A stretch of DNA of 64,000 nt, from contig QKJQ01000033.1 in assembly GCA_003249225.1 (NCBI GenBank), forward strand, positions 62,001 through 126,000, in the 5' to 3' direction. The position numbers were made by a program, and so were the translations under genes. The notes under the pieces were generated by a model, which did not search any database, was not told the origin of the DNA, and was given only the letters and a program-made list of their open reading frames with translations. Shown here in pieces: positions 1-8,848 of this stretch (within the stretch, counting starts at the first letter, position 1; each line of letters begins with the position of its first letter). The DNA comes from Clostridia bacterium (lineage in GTDB: Bacteria > Bacillota > Clostridia > Lachnospirales > Lachnospiraceae).

Positions 1-2561
1 ATCGCATCTTCCACTTCATTGGAAGCGACCATCATAAGATCTGCAAGCTCGTCCACGATGATTACGATCTGAGGTAATTTATGATATTTCTCATCGGTGC
101 AATAAGGTTCTTCTTTTATTCTTTCGTTGTATCCTTTCAGGTCACGGACATGCATTTCAGCGAATTTATTGTAGCGGTCCGTCATCTCCATAACCGCCCA
201 ATTCAAAGCTGCTGCAGCTTTTTTGGGATCGGTGACCACCGGAATTAACAGGTGGGGAATACCGTTATAGGAGCTTAATTCAACGACCTTTGGATCGATC
301 ATCATCAATCGTACATCGGATGGGCTGGATTTATACAATATACTTGCTATCAACGTATTAATACAGACTGATTTACCGGATCCTGTCGCACCGGCGATCA
401 GAAGATGCGGCATCTTTGCAATGTCTGAAACAATAATCTGTCCGCCGATATCGCGACCTACTGCGAACACAATATCGGAATGGTGTTCTGCAAATTCTTT
501 TGAATCTATCAGGTCACGAATCATTACGGATACATTCTCTTTATTCGGAACTTCAATTCCAATGGCTGCTTTTCCTGGTATCGGAGCTTCGATACGGACA
601 TCTGCCGCTGCTAAATTTAACTTGATATCATCCGAAAGGCTGGTGATTTTACTTACCTTAACACCTTGCTCCGGCTGAAGTTCATATCTGGTAACACTAG
701 GACCGCAGCTGACATTCAGCAGTTTTACCTGAACACCGAAGCTGTTCAGGGTTGAAATCAATTTGTTAGCTGTAGAATCCATCTCCTGTCGGCTCATACC
801 AGTTGTTCTGCCCTTTGGTCTGGCAAGCAGGGAAACTGGTGGGAATTTATATACTTTTTCAACAGGTGTCTGATCGATCTGCAGCTCATCTTCTGTTGTA
901 TTATCCAACGTTGTGACAGTATGATTTTCAGAATTTTTGGAGTAGTCTGACTCTGTGAAAGGTTCTTTGTCTGCTGTACTTTTAGCACCCAAATTACCTT
1001 TTTCCATCGAACGTTCTGAAAACCCAGTATCCCCCATGACAGGATCAGCATTCTCATGGAAGGCATCAAAGGAATCGAAGGTCGGCACCGCTTTATTGGA
1101 TTGAAACGACGAATCTGTATAAATGTCAGGACCATCGAATATGCCGTGAACCGTTGATTGTTCCTTTGTTTCAAAAATCTCTTCATCCTCAGGATTTTTT
1201 CTTATTACTTCGTTTCTTTTAAATTTACGATTCAACTCTTCTTCATAAATGGAAGGGGTATCTTTTGCATATTTCTGTGGAGTATCGTTCAAAGGGAAGC
1301 TTTGAATGACTGGTTTTATCTCCTCGACATTAAAATCATCTAATGAATCAAATGTTTCAAAAGCCAATGGAGCTTTTGTTTCAGAGCTGTCAATGATCTC
1401 ATTGTCATAATCATCGTCTTCATCTTGAGCTGCTTCATGAGGTACAACAGAGTTTTTGGAACCTTTTAGTTTCAGAAAATCTAAAAAGCCAAGGTGCTTT
1501 TCTGGTTCTTCTTCTGCTGCTTCGAATTCCTGCTCCCCTTCCTCTGCGGGTGCAAGTGTTACGATTCTTGCCTCTCTTCTGTTTTGCAGGTATAGTCCGG
1601 CTTCCATATCTTCCATTTCAGAAAATTCCTGTTTACGAAGCTGATAACGTTCTCTGTTTTTCTTGAAGGATTCCGAACTCTTTCTTCCAAAATAAGACAA
1701 CAAAGCTTTTCCTGATAGAATCATAAAAAAGATAAGAATAAAAGCAATCAGGATTATTGTCGTTGCCAGTTTACCAAAAAGCTGATTTAACGGGGTACAG
1801 ATCAGTGCACCTATAAAGCCACCGCCGCTTCTGCCAGCAGCTGATTTTGTATAGTAAGACCATATTGACATGGCAGGATCATAATCACTAAGCAACTGAA
1901 TTAGTGAAGTAAGGAATACCACAATGGCGGTTCCAGATATAATTTTTAATCTGGCAAGTGTACTCCCTTTGTTGGCAAGAGAAAATGCCACCAAAAAGAA
2001 TAACACAAAAGGAAAGGCATACGTAAAAACGCCCATAAGTCCAAAAAGGATCGAATTCATGAATCTTCCAAATGCACCGCATAAATTCAGGTAACTAAGA
2101 ATCAACAGCAGCGAAATAAGACTGACAACAACCATAATAATCTCATTCTTTATTGCTTCCGATATTCTTGGTTCGTTAAAATTCAAGGTCTGTTGATTTC
2201 TTGAACTGTCAGAACCGGCTTTCCTGCCTGATGATCCCGAACCAGTATTTCTGGAGGTTGAACCAGAGCTTTTTGAAGTTGAATATCCTCCTCTTGCAGA
2301 TGAACCCGAATTTCTGGAAGCTGAATTTGCACTTCTTGAAGATGAATTCGAATTTCTCGAGGTTGTTCCTGAACTTCTTGAAGCTGACCCTGAGTTTTTG
2401 GAAGCAGTTTTACCGCCTCTTGATGACACAGAGCCATTTTTTGCAGAAGTATTGCTCTTAGTGCCACTCGATGCGAGATTCTTTCTGACAGAACCGGTCT
2501 GTTTCGAGGTTGATTGTGTAGTGTTTTTTTTCTTATTACCGGATGCTTTTTGAGTTGTCAT
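1..2561 (-). CDS. ftsK: DNA translocase FtsK/SpoIIIE, C-terminus cut by window edge
   Basis: Membrane-anchored DNA pump that moves chromosomal DNA through the division or sporulation septum. About 853 residues are present; the reading frame is open to base 3, so the end of the motor and the gamma DNA-reading domain lie outside. Order: basic start, a Ser/Asn/Arg-rich low-complexity stretch (about residues 20-125), four hydrophobic segments (about 145-310), a long acidic linker, then the motor with Walker A GATGSGKS near base 390 and a Walker B-type run [13 protein letters not shown] near base 50. Start is ATG at 2561, with AAGGTG somewhat far upstream. It follows uppP after a 31-base gap and is probably co-transcribed with malQ-uppP. 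The family is clear; whether it works mainly in vegetative division or in sporulation cannot be told from this part. Confidence 0.95.
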   Translation of the reverse strand, partial: MTTQKASGNKKKNTTQSTSKQTGSVRKNLASSGTKSNTSAKNGSVSSRGGKTASKNSGSASRSSGTTSRNSNSSSRSANSASRNSGSSARGGYSTSKSSGSTSRNTGSGSSGRKAGSDSSRNQQTLNFNEPRISEAIKNEIIMVVVSLISLLLILSYLNLCGAFGRFMNSILFGLMGVFTYAFPFVLFFLVAFSLANKGSTLARLKIISGTAIVVFLTSLIQLLSDYDPAMSIWSYYTKSAAGRSGGGFIGALICTPLNQLFGKLATTIILIAFILIFFMILSGKALLSYFGRKSSESFKKNRERYQLRKQEFSEMEDMEAGLYLQNRREARIVTLAPAEEGEQEFEAAEEEPEKHLGFLDFLKLKGSKNSVVPHEAAQDEDDDYDNEIIDSSETKAPLAFETFDSLDDFNVEEIKPVIQSFPLNDTPQKYAKDTPSIYEEELNRKFKRNEVIRKNPEDEEIFETKEQSTVHGIFDGPDIYTDSSFQSNKAVPTFDSFDAFHENADPVMGDTGFSERSMEKGNLGAKSTADKEPFTESDYSKNSENHTVTTLDNTTEDELQIDQTPVEKVYKFPPVSLLARPKGRTTGMSRQEMDSTANKLISTLNSFGVQVKLLNVSCGPSVTRYELQPEQGVKVSKITSLSDDIKLNLAAADVRIEAPIPGKAAIGIEVPNKENVSVMIRDLIDSKEFAEHHSDIVFAVGRDIGGQIIVSDIAKMPHLLIAGATGSGKSVCINTLIASILYKSSPSDVRLMMIDPKVVELSSYNGIPHLLIPVVTDPKKAAAALNWAVMEMTDRYNKFAEMHVRDLKGYNERIKEEPYCTDEKYHKLPQIVIIVDELADLMMVASNEVEDA

Positions 2562-2592
2562 GAAACAGGACACCTTTCTATATAGTTAAAAT

Positions 2593-3417
2593 CTATGAAA
2601 ATATGAAATATCCGAGTACGATTACGCCCAGTACAATACGGTACCAGCCAAATAATTTGAAATCATGTTTTTTAATATAATTCATAAGGAACTTAATGGA
2701 TAGAATCGAAACAACAAATGCTGTTATCATTCCAACTGCAAGAGTGATAATTTCAGTTCCAGTAAAATCAAATCCAAACTTTACCAGTTTGATCAGTGAT
2801 GCTCCGAACATGACTGGTATTGCAAGATAGAATGTAAATTCTGCAGCCGCAACTCGTGTTGTTCCACAGAGCATACCTCCGATGATCGTGGTCCCGGATC
2901 TAGATGTTCCAGGGATCAGGGATAAAACCTGAAAACAACCGATTAAAAGTGCTGTTTTATAAGAAATCTGATCAGAGCTTTCTATCAGGCTGCCCTGCGC
3001 CGGTTTTCTTTTCTCAATGAAAAGAAAAACAATTCCATAGGCAATCAGCGCAATCGCAACAACGACATAATTCCTGAACTTTGCTTCAATCATACTGTCA
3101 AGCGGAATTCCAATAACTGCAGCAGGAAGACAGGCAACAACAATCTTGAACCATAAGGTGAACTTGTCTTTTTTAATAAAATACTTTTCTTTTGATGAAA
3201 ATGGCCATAATTTTTTCCAGAATAACACAACAACGGCCATTATGGCACCTAGTTGTATAACGACATTGAACATTTCAATGAAATCATCACTTACGGATGA
3301 AAGCTGAATGAATTGTTCGGCGATGATCATATGTCCTGTGCTGCTTATTGGCAGCCACTCTGTAATACCTTCAATAATTCCAATAAAAAGAACTTTTAAG
3401 ATTTCAAAAAAACTCAT
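2593..3417 (-). CDS. uppP: Undecaprenyl-diphosphatase UppP (BacA)
   Basis: Integral membrane phosphatase that converts undecaprenyl diphosphate to the monophosphate lipid carrier used for peptidoglycan and other envelope polymers; family members also give bacitracin resistance. 274 residues, the usual length. The two conserved catalytic stretches are present: EGITEWLPISSTGH near residues 15-28 and PGTSRSGTTIIGGM near residue 170. The rest is a chain of hydrophobic segments, about eight, as expected for the family. Start ATG at 3417 has a strong AGGAGG eight bases upstream. It begins 20 bases after malQ ends and stops 31 bases before ftsK starts, so the three look like one transcription unit. 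Confidence 0.96.
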   Translation of the reverse strand: MSFFEILKVLFIGIIEGITEWLPISSTGHMIIAEQFIQLSSVSDDFIEMFNVVIQLGAIMAVVVLFWKKLWPFSSKEKYFIKKDKFTLWFKIVVACLPAAVIGIPLDSMIEAKFRNYVVVAIALIAYGIVFLFIEKRKPAQGSLIESSDQISYKTALLIGCFQVLSLIPGTSRSGTTIIGGMLCGTTRVAAAEFTFYLAIPVMFGASLIKLVKFGFDFTGTEIITLAVGMITAFVVSILSIKFLMNYIKKHDFKLFGWYRIVLGVIVLGYFIFS

Positions 3418-3437
3418 GTTGTCCTCCTGTTGTTGAT

Positions 3438-4934
3438 CTAATTTGATTCAGGTAATCGTCCATATAAACTGGTCAGCATATAAATTTTTTCACATAAAGC
3501 CTCGGTAAAAGCACCTTTTGACATACGCCACTTCCAGTTATTGCCCAGAGTAGACGGTGTATTGATACGCGCTTCACTTCCAAGGGACAAGTAGTCCTGC
3601 ATTGGTATAACGGCAAGATCTGCTGCAGAAAAAAGTGCTTTTCGAATCAATGAAAAGTTACTATATTTTTCTGTCTCAGGAAGTATATCAACATATTCAT
3701 CTACAAATTCTTTTTCTTCCTTTTCAAGATTACGATACCATCCAAGTGTTGTATCGTTGTCATGCGTACCGGTATAAACAACACAGTTCTTATTATATTT
3801 ATGCGGAAGGTATGTACTGTTCCTCGATGAATCAAAAGCAAAATGTAATACTTTCATGCCCGGAAAGCCTGAATCCTCCAGAAGTTTATAGACTCCAGGA
3901 GTCAGAAAGCCTAAATCCTCTGCAATTATATTCAGTTTACCCAGTGATTCTTCCAGTGCTCTAAAAAGTTTCATGCCAGGACCCGGCATCCAGGTTCCGC
4001 GAACTGCTGTGGCTTCTCCAAATGGGATTGAATAAAACTCATCAAATCCTCTGAAATGATCGATCCGGATAACATCATAAAAATTAAAATTATAGGAAAC
4101 ACGCTGTATCCACCAGTCAAATCCTGTTTCTTCATGAAAAGCCCATTGATACAATGGGTTCCCCCATAACTGTCCGGTCGCTGAGAATGCATCCGGCGGG
4201 CAGCCGGCAACACCGGTAGGCGTACCATCCGGCTCAAACTGGAACATCTTTGGACAAGCCCAGGTATCGGCACTGTCAAAAGCGACATAGATTGGAATGT
4301 CACCAATAATACTGATCTTTTTACTGTTAGCGTATGCTTTCAGGCGGCTCCATTGCTCATTAAATATGTACTGAAGAAATTTATGGAATGTTATATCATC
4401 CACATGGGACGTTGAAAACTCTCGTAATGTTTCTTCCTCGCGCAGACGGAAAGGTGCCTCCCATTCAAGCCAGCTGATGCCATTGAAATTATCTTTAATC
4501 GTCATAAACAAAGCATAATCATCGAGCCAGAATTTGTTCGTTTCACAAAAACGTAAAAACATATGATTCTCTGCGATATGACTCTTTCTATATGCAGTTC
4601 GTAAGAGAGTAAATCGATTGATGTATATTTTATAGTATTCAACATAATTTACATTTGAAATAAAATCTGCTTTATCACATTCGTTTTTAGTCAGCCATCC
4701 ACGAAGTATCAGATCCTGCAGATCAATAAAATACGGATTCCCGGCAAATGTGGAAAAGGACTGGTAAGGCGAATCCCCGCAACCGGTCGGACCAAGGGGA
4801 AGTATCTGCCAGTAAGACTGTCCGGCTTCTTTTAAACAATCAATAAATTCGTATGCTTCATACGAAAAACATCCAATTCCATATTCGGATGGCAGACTGG
4901 AAATCGGTAATAATATTCCACTTGCTCTCTTCAT
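3438..4934 (-). CDS. malQ: 4-alpha-glucanotransferase (amylomaltase, GH77)
   Basis: Transfers alpha-1,4-glucan segments between maltodextrins, releasing glucose; cytoplasmic glycogen/maltodextrin metabolism. 498 residues from ATG 4934, the usual size of the short GH77 form. Family landmarks: start GILLPISSLPSEYGIG, the nucleophile stretch IRIDHFRGF, the acid/base stretch IIAEDLGF, and THDNDTTLGW. I prefer 4934 to the upstream ATG at 4976 because GGAGG sits five bases before it and the homologous sequence begins at MKRASG. No other maltose or glycogen gene is adjacent; the partner downstream is uppP. A sigma-A-like promoter overlapping an inverted repeat lies about 90 bases upstream. Confidence 0.95.
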   Translation of the reverse strand: MKRASGILLPISSLPSEYGIGCFSYEAYEFIDCLKEAGQSYWQILPLGPTGCGDSPYQSFSTFAGNPYFIDLQDLILRGWLTKNECDKADFISNVNYVEYYKIYINRFTLLRTAYRKSHIAENHMFLRFCETNKFWLDDYALFMTIKDNFNGISWLEWEAPFRLREEETLREFSTSHVDDITFHKFLQYIFNEQWSRLKAYANSKKISIIGDIPIYVAFDSADTWACPKMFQFEPDGTPTGVAGCPPDAFSATGQLWGNPLYQWAFHEETGFDWWIQRVSYNFNFYDVIRIDHFRGFDEFYSIPFGEATAVRGTWMPGPGMKLFRALEESLGKLNIIAEDLGFLTPGVYKLLEDSGFPGMKVLHFAFDSSRNSTYLPHKYNKNCVVYTGTHDNDTTLGWYRNLEKEEKEFVDEYVDILPETEKYSNFSLIRKALFSAADLAVIPMQDYLSLGSEARINTPSTLGNNWKWRMSKGAFTEALCEKIYMLTSLYGRLPESN

Positions 4935-5022
4935 GGTATCCTCCGTTCTGCTGCTGTTGCAGCACAAGAATAACAACGAATGAATCAGTTTATAATATGT
5001 TATGTTATTATATACTATATAA

Positions 5023-5051
5023 AGTATCGTTCATCTTGAGCAAAAAATCAA
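5023..5051 (-). promoter_or_regulatory. Promoter for malQ-uppP-ftsK with overlapping inverted repeat
   Basis: On the minus strand TTGATT (5046-5051) and GATACT (5023-5028) are separated by 17 bases. An inverted repeat TCTTGA-N8-TCAAGA (5034-5053) covers the -35 box, which is where a repressor operator would sit. The loop contains the T-run, so it is not a normal terminator for the M16 gene. Read by eye; no experimental start site is known. Confidence 0.5.
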
Positions 5052-5067
5052 GATTTCATAATTTATT

Positions 5068-6324
5068 TCAAAATAAGTTTTTCAATTTTTCTAATGTCTT
5101 CTTATTTTTAGGTCCAATAATGCAAACACTGCAATTTTTCATTTTAAGATAACGCGATGCAAATTCTTTTATCTGTTCTGAACGTATGGTGCGAATTCTT
5201 TCCGAGATATCCTGCATGGTAAGGATTTTTCCATATAGTAAAATTGATTTTGCATGGTTGTTCATTTTGCTTTTAGCGCTCTCATTACCCATGATCAACT
5301 CGGTGATCAATTGATTTTTATGAATTTCTAGTTCTTCTTCGGTGATACCATTGACAGCCAAATCTTCAACGATCTCCATTATCTTTTTCATGGCTGTATA
5401 AGCCTGATTTGGATTAACCGTCAGATCAATTTGAAACAATCCCGCATTCTCATATCCGCAGGTATAAGAATCAATGGAATAGGCAAGGCCTAATTCTTCC
5501 CGTATGATCTGAAATAATCTGGAATTATTACTTCCTCCAAGAATAGAATTAACAACTGTTGCAATATAATTTTCATCGGACTGAATCGGTACCGAATCAA
5601 AAGCAAAATTAACATGAAATTGTTCGATATCTTTGGCCTGATAGGTGAAAACGGGTTTGAAAAATGGCAAATCCGGTCGCTTTCTCTTCTGTTCTGTGAT
5701 ACAGGAAGAGCCAAATGCTCTCTCGATATCGTCTTTTATCGTTGAAGGAAGATTGCCAGCAATCGAAAGTATCATATTTTCCGGGGTATAATAAGCGGAC
5801 ATAAAATCTCGGAGCTGTTCTGCAGTGATTCTTTTTACTGTTTCACGACTTCCTGATATGTAAAAGGCAAGAGGATTCGGATACCAGGTCTCATATTGTA
5901 CTTTTTCATGAACAAGGTCATCCGGTGAATCAAAATACATATCGATTTCTTCCATAATAATTGCTTTTTCTCTTTCAAGCAGCTCAGGATCAAAAACAGA
6001 GTTATGCAGCATATCACCAAAGAGATCAATTAACAAAGGAAGATATCCAGTCAGGGTTGTACCATAGTAAGAAGTATATTCTTTGCTGGTATAGGCATTA
6101 ACATCATCTCCTATTTCAGCTATGATTTTCGAAATTTCTTTTGTATCTCTGTTCTTTGTTCCCTTAAATAGCATGTGTTCTATAACATGTGATATACCAT
6201 TGTTGTTTTCGTTCTCGTTACAGGAACCCACATGAACATACAATCCTATAGAAGCAGTCTTAAAATAATCTTGATGATCAAGAATTACTTTCATTTTATT
6301 GGAAAGGGAAAAAGTTTCTGTCAT
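5068..6324 (-). CDS. M16 family zinc peptidase (insulinase-like, MlpA/YmxG type)
   Basis: Processing-peptidase-type zinc protease. From ATG 6324 it is 418 residues, typical of the bacterial pnp-linked M16B proteins. The inverted zinc motif HVIEH is at residues 46-50 and the third ligand region, EKAIIMEEIDMY, follows about 75 residues later. The C-terminal half holds the second M16 lobe, with a Gly-rich LGGSNNSRLF stretch. ATG 6324 is chosen because GGAG lies six bases upstream; ATGs at 6348 and 6336 are possible. It follows pnp after about 150 bases, matching the pnpA...mlpA order of Bacillus subtilis. The intergenic space contains a strong hairpin and three tandem repeats. The substrate is not evident from sequence. 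Confidence 0.92.
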   Translation of the reverse strand: MTETFSLSNKMKVILDHQDYFKTASIGLYVHVGSCNENENNNGISHVIEHMLFKGTKNRDTKEISKIIAEIGDDVNAYTSKEYTSYYGTTLTGYLPLLIDLFGDMLHNSVFDPELLEREKAIIMEEIDMYFDSPDDLVHEKVQYETWYPNPLAFYISGSRETVKRITAEQLRDFMSAYYTPENMILSIAGNLPSTIKDDIERAFGSSCITEQKRKRPDLPFFKPVFTYQAKDIEQFHVNFAFDSVPIQSDENYIATVVNSILGGSNNSRLFQIIREELGLAYSIDSYTCGYENAGLFQIDLTVNPNQAYTAMKKIMEIVEDLAVNGITEEELEIHKNQLITELIMGNESAKSKMNNHAKSILLYGKILTMQDISERIRTIRSEQIKEFASRYLKMKNCSVCIIGPKNKKTLEKLKNLF

Positions 6325-6370
6325 AATAATCTCCATTCCTGAACACACTTTATTTTATCTATTACTTAGG

Positions 6371-6418
6371 ATAAGCTGCTACAGAATGATACAATAACGT
6401 CATGCTGCAGCAGCTTAT
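6371..6418 (-). other. Strong 19-bp hairpin between pnp and the M16 peptidase gene
   Basis: Arms 6371-6389 and 6400-6418 pair over 19 positions with one mismatch and one G-U wobble in the minus-strand RNA, closing a 10-base loop. The first ten base pairs are perfect (ATAAGCTGCT with AGCAGCTTAT). No U-run follows on the minus strand, so an intrinsic terminator is unlikely. An mRNA-processing or stabilising hairpin is the better reading. Confidence 0.75.
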
Positions 6419-6443
6419 TCAAACTTTATGCTTATATCTTTAT

Positions 6444-6493
6444 ATTATTTCTGTTCTTAATTATTTCTGATCTTTAATTATTTCTGTTCTTTA
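6444..6493 (-). repeat. Three tandem 16-17 bp repeats spanning the pnp stop codon
   Basis: Copies at 6444-6459, 6460-6476 and 6477-6493, with unit ATTATTTCTG(T/A)TCTT(T)A on the plus strand. The third copy encodes the last codons and the TAA stop (6478-6480) of pnp, so the two others look like duplications of the gene end into the 3' untranslated region. Copies differ at one or two positions. Confidence 0.85.
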
Positions 6494-8571
6494 TAATCTT
6501 TGATGCTGAAGCTGATTCTGCCCATCTTGTCTTTTCCAAGGCATACGACTTTTACGACATCGCCAAGTGTCAGAACATCTTCAACATGATCAATACGATC
6601 TTTTGAAATCTTGGAAATGTGGACCATTCCTTCTTTTCCAGGAGCAAATTCAAGGAAAGCACCAAATTCTTTAATGCTGATAACTTTACCTTCGAATACC
6701 TGTCCTGCTTCAAAATCAGTAACAATGGTTTTAATCATCTTCAATGCTTCATCCATCTTACCAGCTTCCGTACCACATACAGATACGGAACCGTCATCTG
6801 TAATATCGATCTTAACACCAGTCAGGTCAATAATTGCATTGATGGTCTTACCTCTCTGACCAACAACATCGCCAATCTTAGCAGGATCGATCTGAATCTG
6901 TACGATCTTCGGTGCATACTGTCCCACTTCTTCTCTTGCCTGTGCAATGACCGGAGTCATTACTTCATCGAGAATGTAGGTTCTTGCTTTTTTTGTATTT
7001 GCAATGGCTTCTTCAATGATTGCACGGGTAAGTCCGTGAATCTTAATGTCCATCTGAATGGCTGTAATACCCTGGTGTGTACCTGCAACCTTGAAATCCA
7101 TATCGCCGAAGAAATCTTCGAGTCCCTGAATGTCTGTTAAAACAAGATAGTCTTCATCGTTTTCACCAGTCACCAGACCACATGAAATACCTGCTACTGG
7201 TTTTTTGATTGGTACACCGGCAGCCATCAGAGAAAGTGAGGATGCACAGATACTAGCCTGTGAAGTAGATCCGTTTGATTCCATCGTCTCTGATACAGTA
7301 CGAATTGCATAAGGGAATTCTGCTTCGGAAGGAAGTACTGGAACCAGAGCTTTTTCAGCCAGTGCTCCATGCCCGATTTCACGACGTCCCGGTCCTCTGG
7401 ATGGTTTTGTCTCACCAACCGAGTAAGATGGGAAATTGTAGTGATGCATATATCTCTTCGAAGTCTCAAATTCATCAAGTCCATCTAATTTCTGAGCTTC
7501 AGATAATGGTGCAAGTGTAGTTACAGTAAGGATCTGTGTCTGACCTCTTGTAAACATACCGGAACCATGAACGCGAGGAAGAAGGTCCACTTCTGCAGCT
7601 AATTTACGGATTTCATCAATCTTTCTGCCATCCGGTCTTTTGTGATCCTTTAGAATCATCTTACGAACCGTCTTCTTCTGATACTGATATACCGCTTCAT
7701 CAAGTACAGCTAGCCATTCATCCTTATCAGCAAAGCTTTCTGTAAGCTTGTCTTTAATAACACGAATGTTCTCTTCGCGTACCTGTTTAACATCTGTAAA
7801 TACTGCTTCTTCCATTTCAGCAGGAGTTACGATCTCTTTCATGGCTGCAAAGAGTTCTTCCGGAACGGCGCAGCTTGTGTAAGAATGTTTCTCTTTACCA
7901 CATTCAGCAACGATAGAGTCAATAAATTCAATCACAGTTCCATTTACTTCGTGAGCCTTAAAGATAGCTTCGATCATTTTCTCTTCCGGAACTTCGTTTG
8001 CTCCAGCTTCGATCATAATTACTTTGTCTCTTGTAGAAGCAACCGTAAGCTGAAGATCGGAAACGGCACGTTGACTGGCATTCGGGTTTACAACAAATTC
8101 ACCATCGATCAAACCGATCTGTGTGGTTGCGGTCGGACCATCAAAAGGAATATCTGAAATTGCAGTTGCAATTGCAGAACCAAGCATAGCCGTAAGCTCA
8201 GGGCTGCAGTCAGGATCAACACTCATAACGAGGTTGTTCAGTGTAACATCGTTTCTATAATCTTTTGGGAACAGCGGACGCATTGGTCGGTCGATAACAC
8301 GGGAAGTAAGAATCGCATTCTCACTTGCTTTTCCTTCACGACGAATGAATCCTCCCGGAATCTTACCTACAGAATACAGCTTCTCTTCATATTCAACGCT
8401 AAGCGGGAAGAAATCGATTCCTTCTCTTGGCTTCTCAGAAGCAGTTGCCGTAGATAATACAACTGTATCACCATAATGCATAAATGCAGCACCATTTGCC
8501 TGCGCAGCAACTCTGTTGACATCAACTGTCAGCGTACGTCCTGCCAAGTCCATTGAAAAACTTTTGTACAT
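6478..8571 (-). CDS. pnp: Polyribonucleotide nucleotidyltransferase (PNPase)
   Basis: Phosphorolytic 3'-5' exoribonuclease and mRNA degradation component; it can also add 3' tails. 697 residues with the standard order: first RNase PH domain (KIPGGFIRREGKAS), helical linker, second RNase PH domain (GRREIGHGALAEKAL and the catalytic SNGSTSQAS region), KH domain (VGQRGKTINAI near residue 565) and C-terminal S1 domain (GMVHISKIS). ATG 8571 is preceded by AAGGAG at good spacing; the longer frame from 8604 lacks a site. A clear promoter lies 150-180 bases upstream and the leader RNA can form a long hairpin. In Bacillus the gene follows rpsO; here folate and pyrimidine genes intervene. Confidence 0.98.
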   Translation of the reverse strand: MYKSFSMDLAGRTLTVDVNRVAAQANGAAFMHYGDTVVLSTATASEKPREGIDFFPLSVEYEEKLYSVGKIPGGFIRREGKASENAILTSRVIDRPMRPLFPKDYRNDVTLNNLVMSVDPDCSPELTAMLGSAIATAISDIPFDGPTATTQIGLIDGEFVVNPNASQRAVSDLQLTVASTRDKVIMIEAGANEVPEEKMIEAIFKAHEVNGTVIEFIDSIVAECGKEKHSYTSCAVPEELFAAMKEIVTPAEMEEAVFTDVKQVREENIRVIKDKLTESFADKDEWLAVLDEAVYQYQKKTVRKMILKDHKRPDGRKIDEIRKLAAEVDLLPRVHGSGMFTRGQTQILTVTTLAPLSEAQKLDGLDEFETSKRYMHHYNFPSYSVGETKPSRGPGRREIGHGALAEKALVPVLPSEAEFPYAIRTVSETMESNGSTSQASICASSLSLMAAGVPIKKPVAGISCGLVTGENDEDYLVLTDIQGLEDFFGDMDFKVAGTHQGITAIQMDIKIHGLTRAIIEEAIANTKKARTYILDEVMTPVIAQAREEVGQYAPKIVQIQIDPAKIGDVVGQRGKTINAIIDLTGVKIDITDDGSVSVCGTEAGKMDEALKMIKTIVTDFEAGQVFEGKVISIKEFGAFLEFAPGKEGMVHISKISKDRIDHVEDVLTLGDVVKVVCLGKDKMGRISFSIKDYKEQK

Positions 8572-8598
8572 AATTTTCTCCTTAAATAATAGATTGAT

Positions 8599-8677
8599 GC
8601 GCAAGCTTCCGAAACAACTGAAAAAAATACAATGTCAATTATACATTTTTCAGAAGTCTCGGGGAAATTCCTTGCGC
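8599..8677 (-). promoter_or_regulatory. Long imperfect stem-loop in the pnp leader RNA
   Basis: In the minus-strand transcript three helices stack. GCGCAAG pairs with CTTGCGC (8671-8677 with 8599-8605). CCGAGAC pairs with GTTTCGG (8656-8662 with 8609-8615, one G-U). CTGAAAAA pairs with TTTTTCAG (8646-8653 with 8618-8625). The loop is about 20 bases. A smaller hairpin GTTTCC-N6-GGAAAC (8690-8707) lies near the predicted 5' end. The stem sits just before the pnp ribosome binding site, recalling the E. coli pnp leader stem cut by RNase III in autoregulation; the same role here is inference. Confidence 0.7.
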
Positions 8678-8719
8678 TAAATTACGGCTGTTTCCTATAA
8701 TGGAAACACCATCCATAAG

Positions 8720-8748
8720 ATTATAGCACTTCAAAAAATAAAATGCAA
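8720..8748 (-). promoter_or_regulatory. Sigma-A type promoter of pnp
   Basis: On the minus strand TTGCAT (8743-8748) and a consensus TATAAT (8720-8725) are 17 bases apart. The predicted start is near 8713, giving a leader of about 140 bases. The -35 box lies inside the 3' arm of the structured element that follows pyrI. Confidence 0.8.
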
Positions 8749-8836
8749 GCGTAAGAGGTCATATAAGCATTTGATACGGTGTCTGGAACAGCGTCTTCCT
8801 AAAACCGTGAATTCTTTCTATGATACTACGCTTGCA
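8733..8836 (-). ncRNA. Nested stem structure after pyrI ending in a U-rich run
   Basis: The outer arms TGCAAGCGTA (8827-8836) and TACGCTTGCA (8744-8753) are a perfect 10-bp inverted repeat and are followed on the minus strand by TTTTATTTTTT (8743-8733). Inside, in order, TCATA pairs with TATGA, ACGGT with ACCGT and GGAA with TTCC, giving one collinear, interrupted stem of about 93 nt. The simplest role is an elaborate intrinsic terminator for pyrB-pyrI. A separate structured RNA or regulatory 3' UTR is also possible. I do not recognise a named RNA family. Confidence 0.5.
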
Positions 8837-8848
8837 TATTCAAAGTTT

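Noticed and set aside
2183..2467. Opposing open frames over the ftsK N-terminus
   Set aside because: Shadows of the Ser-rich repeats; the ftsK frame continues through with membrane helices and a Walker motif.
6371..6418. Terminator for pnp
   Set aside because: The stem is strong but lacks a U-run on the minus strand, so it was recorded as a structural hairpin instead.
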